NCBI GenBank assembly: GCA_963921935.1
Contig: OY998180.1
Coordinates: 195,217,044 to 195,281,043 of the forward strand
Direction of reading: 5' to 3'
From: Galeruca laticollis
Lineage: Eukaryota; Arthropoda; Insecta; Coleoptera; Chrysomelidae
Length of the DNA: 64,000 nucleotides
The position numbers and the translations under genes are program-made. Positions within the stretch are counted from its first letter, which is position 1, and every line of letters begins with the position of its first letter. The notes under the pieces are model-generated. The model did not search any database. It saw only the letters and a list, made by a program, of their open reading frames with translations, and was not told the origin of the DNA. Shown here piece by piece: positions 62,534-64,000 of the stretch.

Positions 62534-63892
62534 TTTAATTAAATACGTTTATTGCGAACAGTTATAATAGTTTTGATAACAATAATATTGAGGCACTATA
62601 ATTACAACTAGTAATATTACTATAATTCGATTAAGTGATTTTAAAAATAATTGTAAATATATTAATATTTCACATAATAATCTCCATAAATCGTATAGAC
62701 CAGTCATTCATGGAAAAAGTTTTTTTTCAAATTCAACACTCATTGAAGCACAAGTGAATTTTTTTATAAAAATCTTATTATCTATGGCTTCCAGTTAATG
62801 GAGGCAGTTACAAGGAAGAAAATATTTATTTATGTACAAATGGAGCTCCATTGTGCATACGACAGCGGTGGGGCGATAAAGTTTTCAGTGTACAGAAGAA
62901 TTTATTCATCTTGGTCCACTATTTCCATGTTTGCACAATATCTAAAGCTTCTCTTGACGTTTTTGCTAGTTTCAGCACGTTTGTAGATCATTATACGAAC
63001 TTATTCTTGTAACCATCTCAATTGACTTCCAACCCATAGAAAATAAATTTTTCATAAAAAAACTTTATCTATATTGTCGAAGAAACGATTTCCACTATTT
63101 TGTACACGGAAATCCTTGAATGACTGGGCTAGTAGAAGTAAAAAACGTGTACATGGTGAGAGATGTTACACAGGATACTGCAGTAACTAAAAATGTATAT
63201 CTTTTATTATACAGTGTGTGGAAAAGCCAAATAGATTAAATTCGTTAGTTCGGTACATAATTATAACAGATCCCGAAACATATTAAATTTAAATTATAAA
63301 TTGACATATTTCAACCCCCTTCGAAGGACAGGTAGAGTAAAAACACCTAAAAGTATGCACAATCTAAGAGTACGTAAGTTAGTTTTAATAATGAAGTCGA
63401 TGAGATATGTTGCTGTGAGTTTTTGTGTACAGAGTTAATACCTAGTAAGTCATATCAAAAATTGTTTTGGTTATATCTATAAATAAAGATTATAGAGACA
63501 ATTAAAAAATTCAGCATGTCACTATAAGTTTTAGAGATTTTATTTTTCATGTACCGGGTTATGTGAAGATACTGCCGTAGCTTGGCGCTAGACTTATTTA
63601 TGTAGTAACAAGTTTTATGCAAATATAATCATTAAGGCCATGCATTTAAGTAATACTCCCCAAGAGGGCGCACTGGTAATTCTATTGGAATATATTGGAA
63701 TAAATAATTAGAAAGTAATAAAATTCGACAAAATGTAAAATCTATTATATTCGACCGGTTCCGCAAAGATTATTTATTAATATTAACAAATATTTATTGT
63801 GTATCCCATTAATTTGATTATGACAAAATGGAGCATTTTATTTTAGCAGTATAGTCAGGTGATATTACATAGCAATCATTTTATTAGCAGAA
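62534..63892. other. Right flank of the Polinton: no gene recognised
   Basis: AT-rich, with only a 62-codon chance ORF (62798-62986). No repeat borders found. A pogo-type ORF starts at 63893. Confidence 0.45.
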
Positions 63893-64000
63893 ATGGCCCC
63901 TTATCAAAGGAAAACTGACCGCAAGTTGCGGTTTGATAAAGATATGATGTATGAGTCAAAGAGGTCAATAGCTAAGGAATATGGAATTAAGGAGTCTACA
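63893..64000 (+). CDS. Start of a pogo/Tigger-type transposase (partial, runs off window)
   Basis: ATG at 63893 after a T-rich TTAGCAG. The 36 codons present have a basic lead (APYQRKTDRKLRF) and a helix-turn-helix of psq type (SIAKEYGIKEST), as at the N-terminus of pogo-family transposases such as the broken one at 24458. The rest is outside the window. Confidence 0.6.
   Translation, partial: MAPYQRKTDRKLRFDKDMMYESKRSIAKEYGIKEST

Noticed and set aside
1..64000. CRISPR arrays, bacterial operons, rRNA genes
   Set aside because: Introns, insect-type elements and codon context show a eukaryotic nuclear window; no spaced repeats or rRNA signatures seen.

Overview
This window is a transposon-rich piece of an arthropod, almost certainly insect, nuclear genome. 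It is AT-rich, genes have long introns, and it carries insect-type non-LTR retrotransposons, a Gypsy-type env remnant and piggyBac, hAT, pogo and P-like fragments. I cannot fix the order; a beetle or bug is only a guess.

Host genes. (1) Elongation factor 1-delta lies on the minus strand. Five coding exons between 15025 and 748 join in frame to 242 codons; only the short last exon is missing to the left. Its introns hold piggyBac, P-like and hAT fragments and a ~165-bp satellite. (2) A small secreted Gly/His-rich protein is on the plus strand, with a signal-peptide exon at 29396 and the rest at 37584-38026. Its 8-kb intron holds an intact hAT transposase ORF and a broken RNase H-bearing non-LTR element.

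Mobile elements, left to right: a non-LTR 3' end (1-715); a hAT with an 8-bp target duplication (10753-13724); a Jockey-like minus-strand element whose two UTR regions are direct repeats of each other (16480-22858); a piggyBac-like gene broken by a solo Gypsy-type LTR and by a pogo element (23377-27180); an env fragment with a 3' LTR (27284-28510); a second Jockey-like element (39100-43877); and, at the right edge, the start of another pogo-type transposase.

The main object is a complete, apparently young Polinton/Maverick (45546-62527, 16,982 bp). It has 461-bp terminal inverted repeats and a perfect 6-bp target duplication (GTTCCT). The left and middle part is read leftward: ATPase, DUF8207-like protein, fibre-like coiled coil, integrase, a 231-aa protein, an OB-like protein, a small protein, protein-primed DNA polymerase B and a 90-aa protein. 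The right part is read rightward: spliced phospholipase-A2/minor virion protein, adenain-type protease, a small ORF, penton, a 50-aa basic peptide, major capsid protein and a conserved protein of unknown role. Two further small plus-strand genes sit near the left end. The two main blocks diverge from 57235-57305.

Most notable in the Polinton: a recurring TATA-N31-35-TCAGT promoter with only 7-13 nt before the ATG; an A_AAA_AAC slippery heptamer joining the PLA2 frame to an ATG-less protease N-terminus; a 58-nt intron in the PLA2 gene; ATGA stop/start overlaps; a basic-then-hydrophobic 50-aa ORF between penton and capsid; tRNA-like Pol III modules (A box, B box, T6) in both inverted repeats plus a third, diverged copy; and an inverted duplicate of the right-end gene's tail near the left end.
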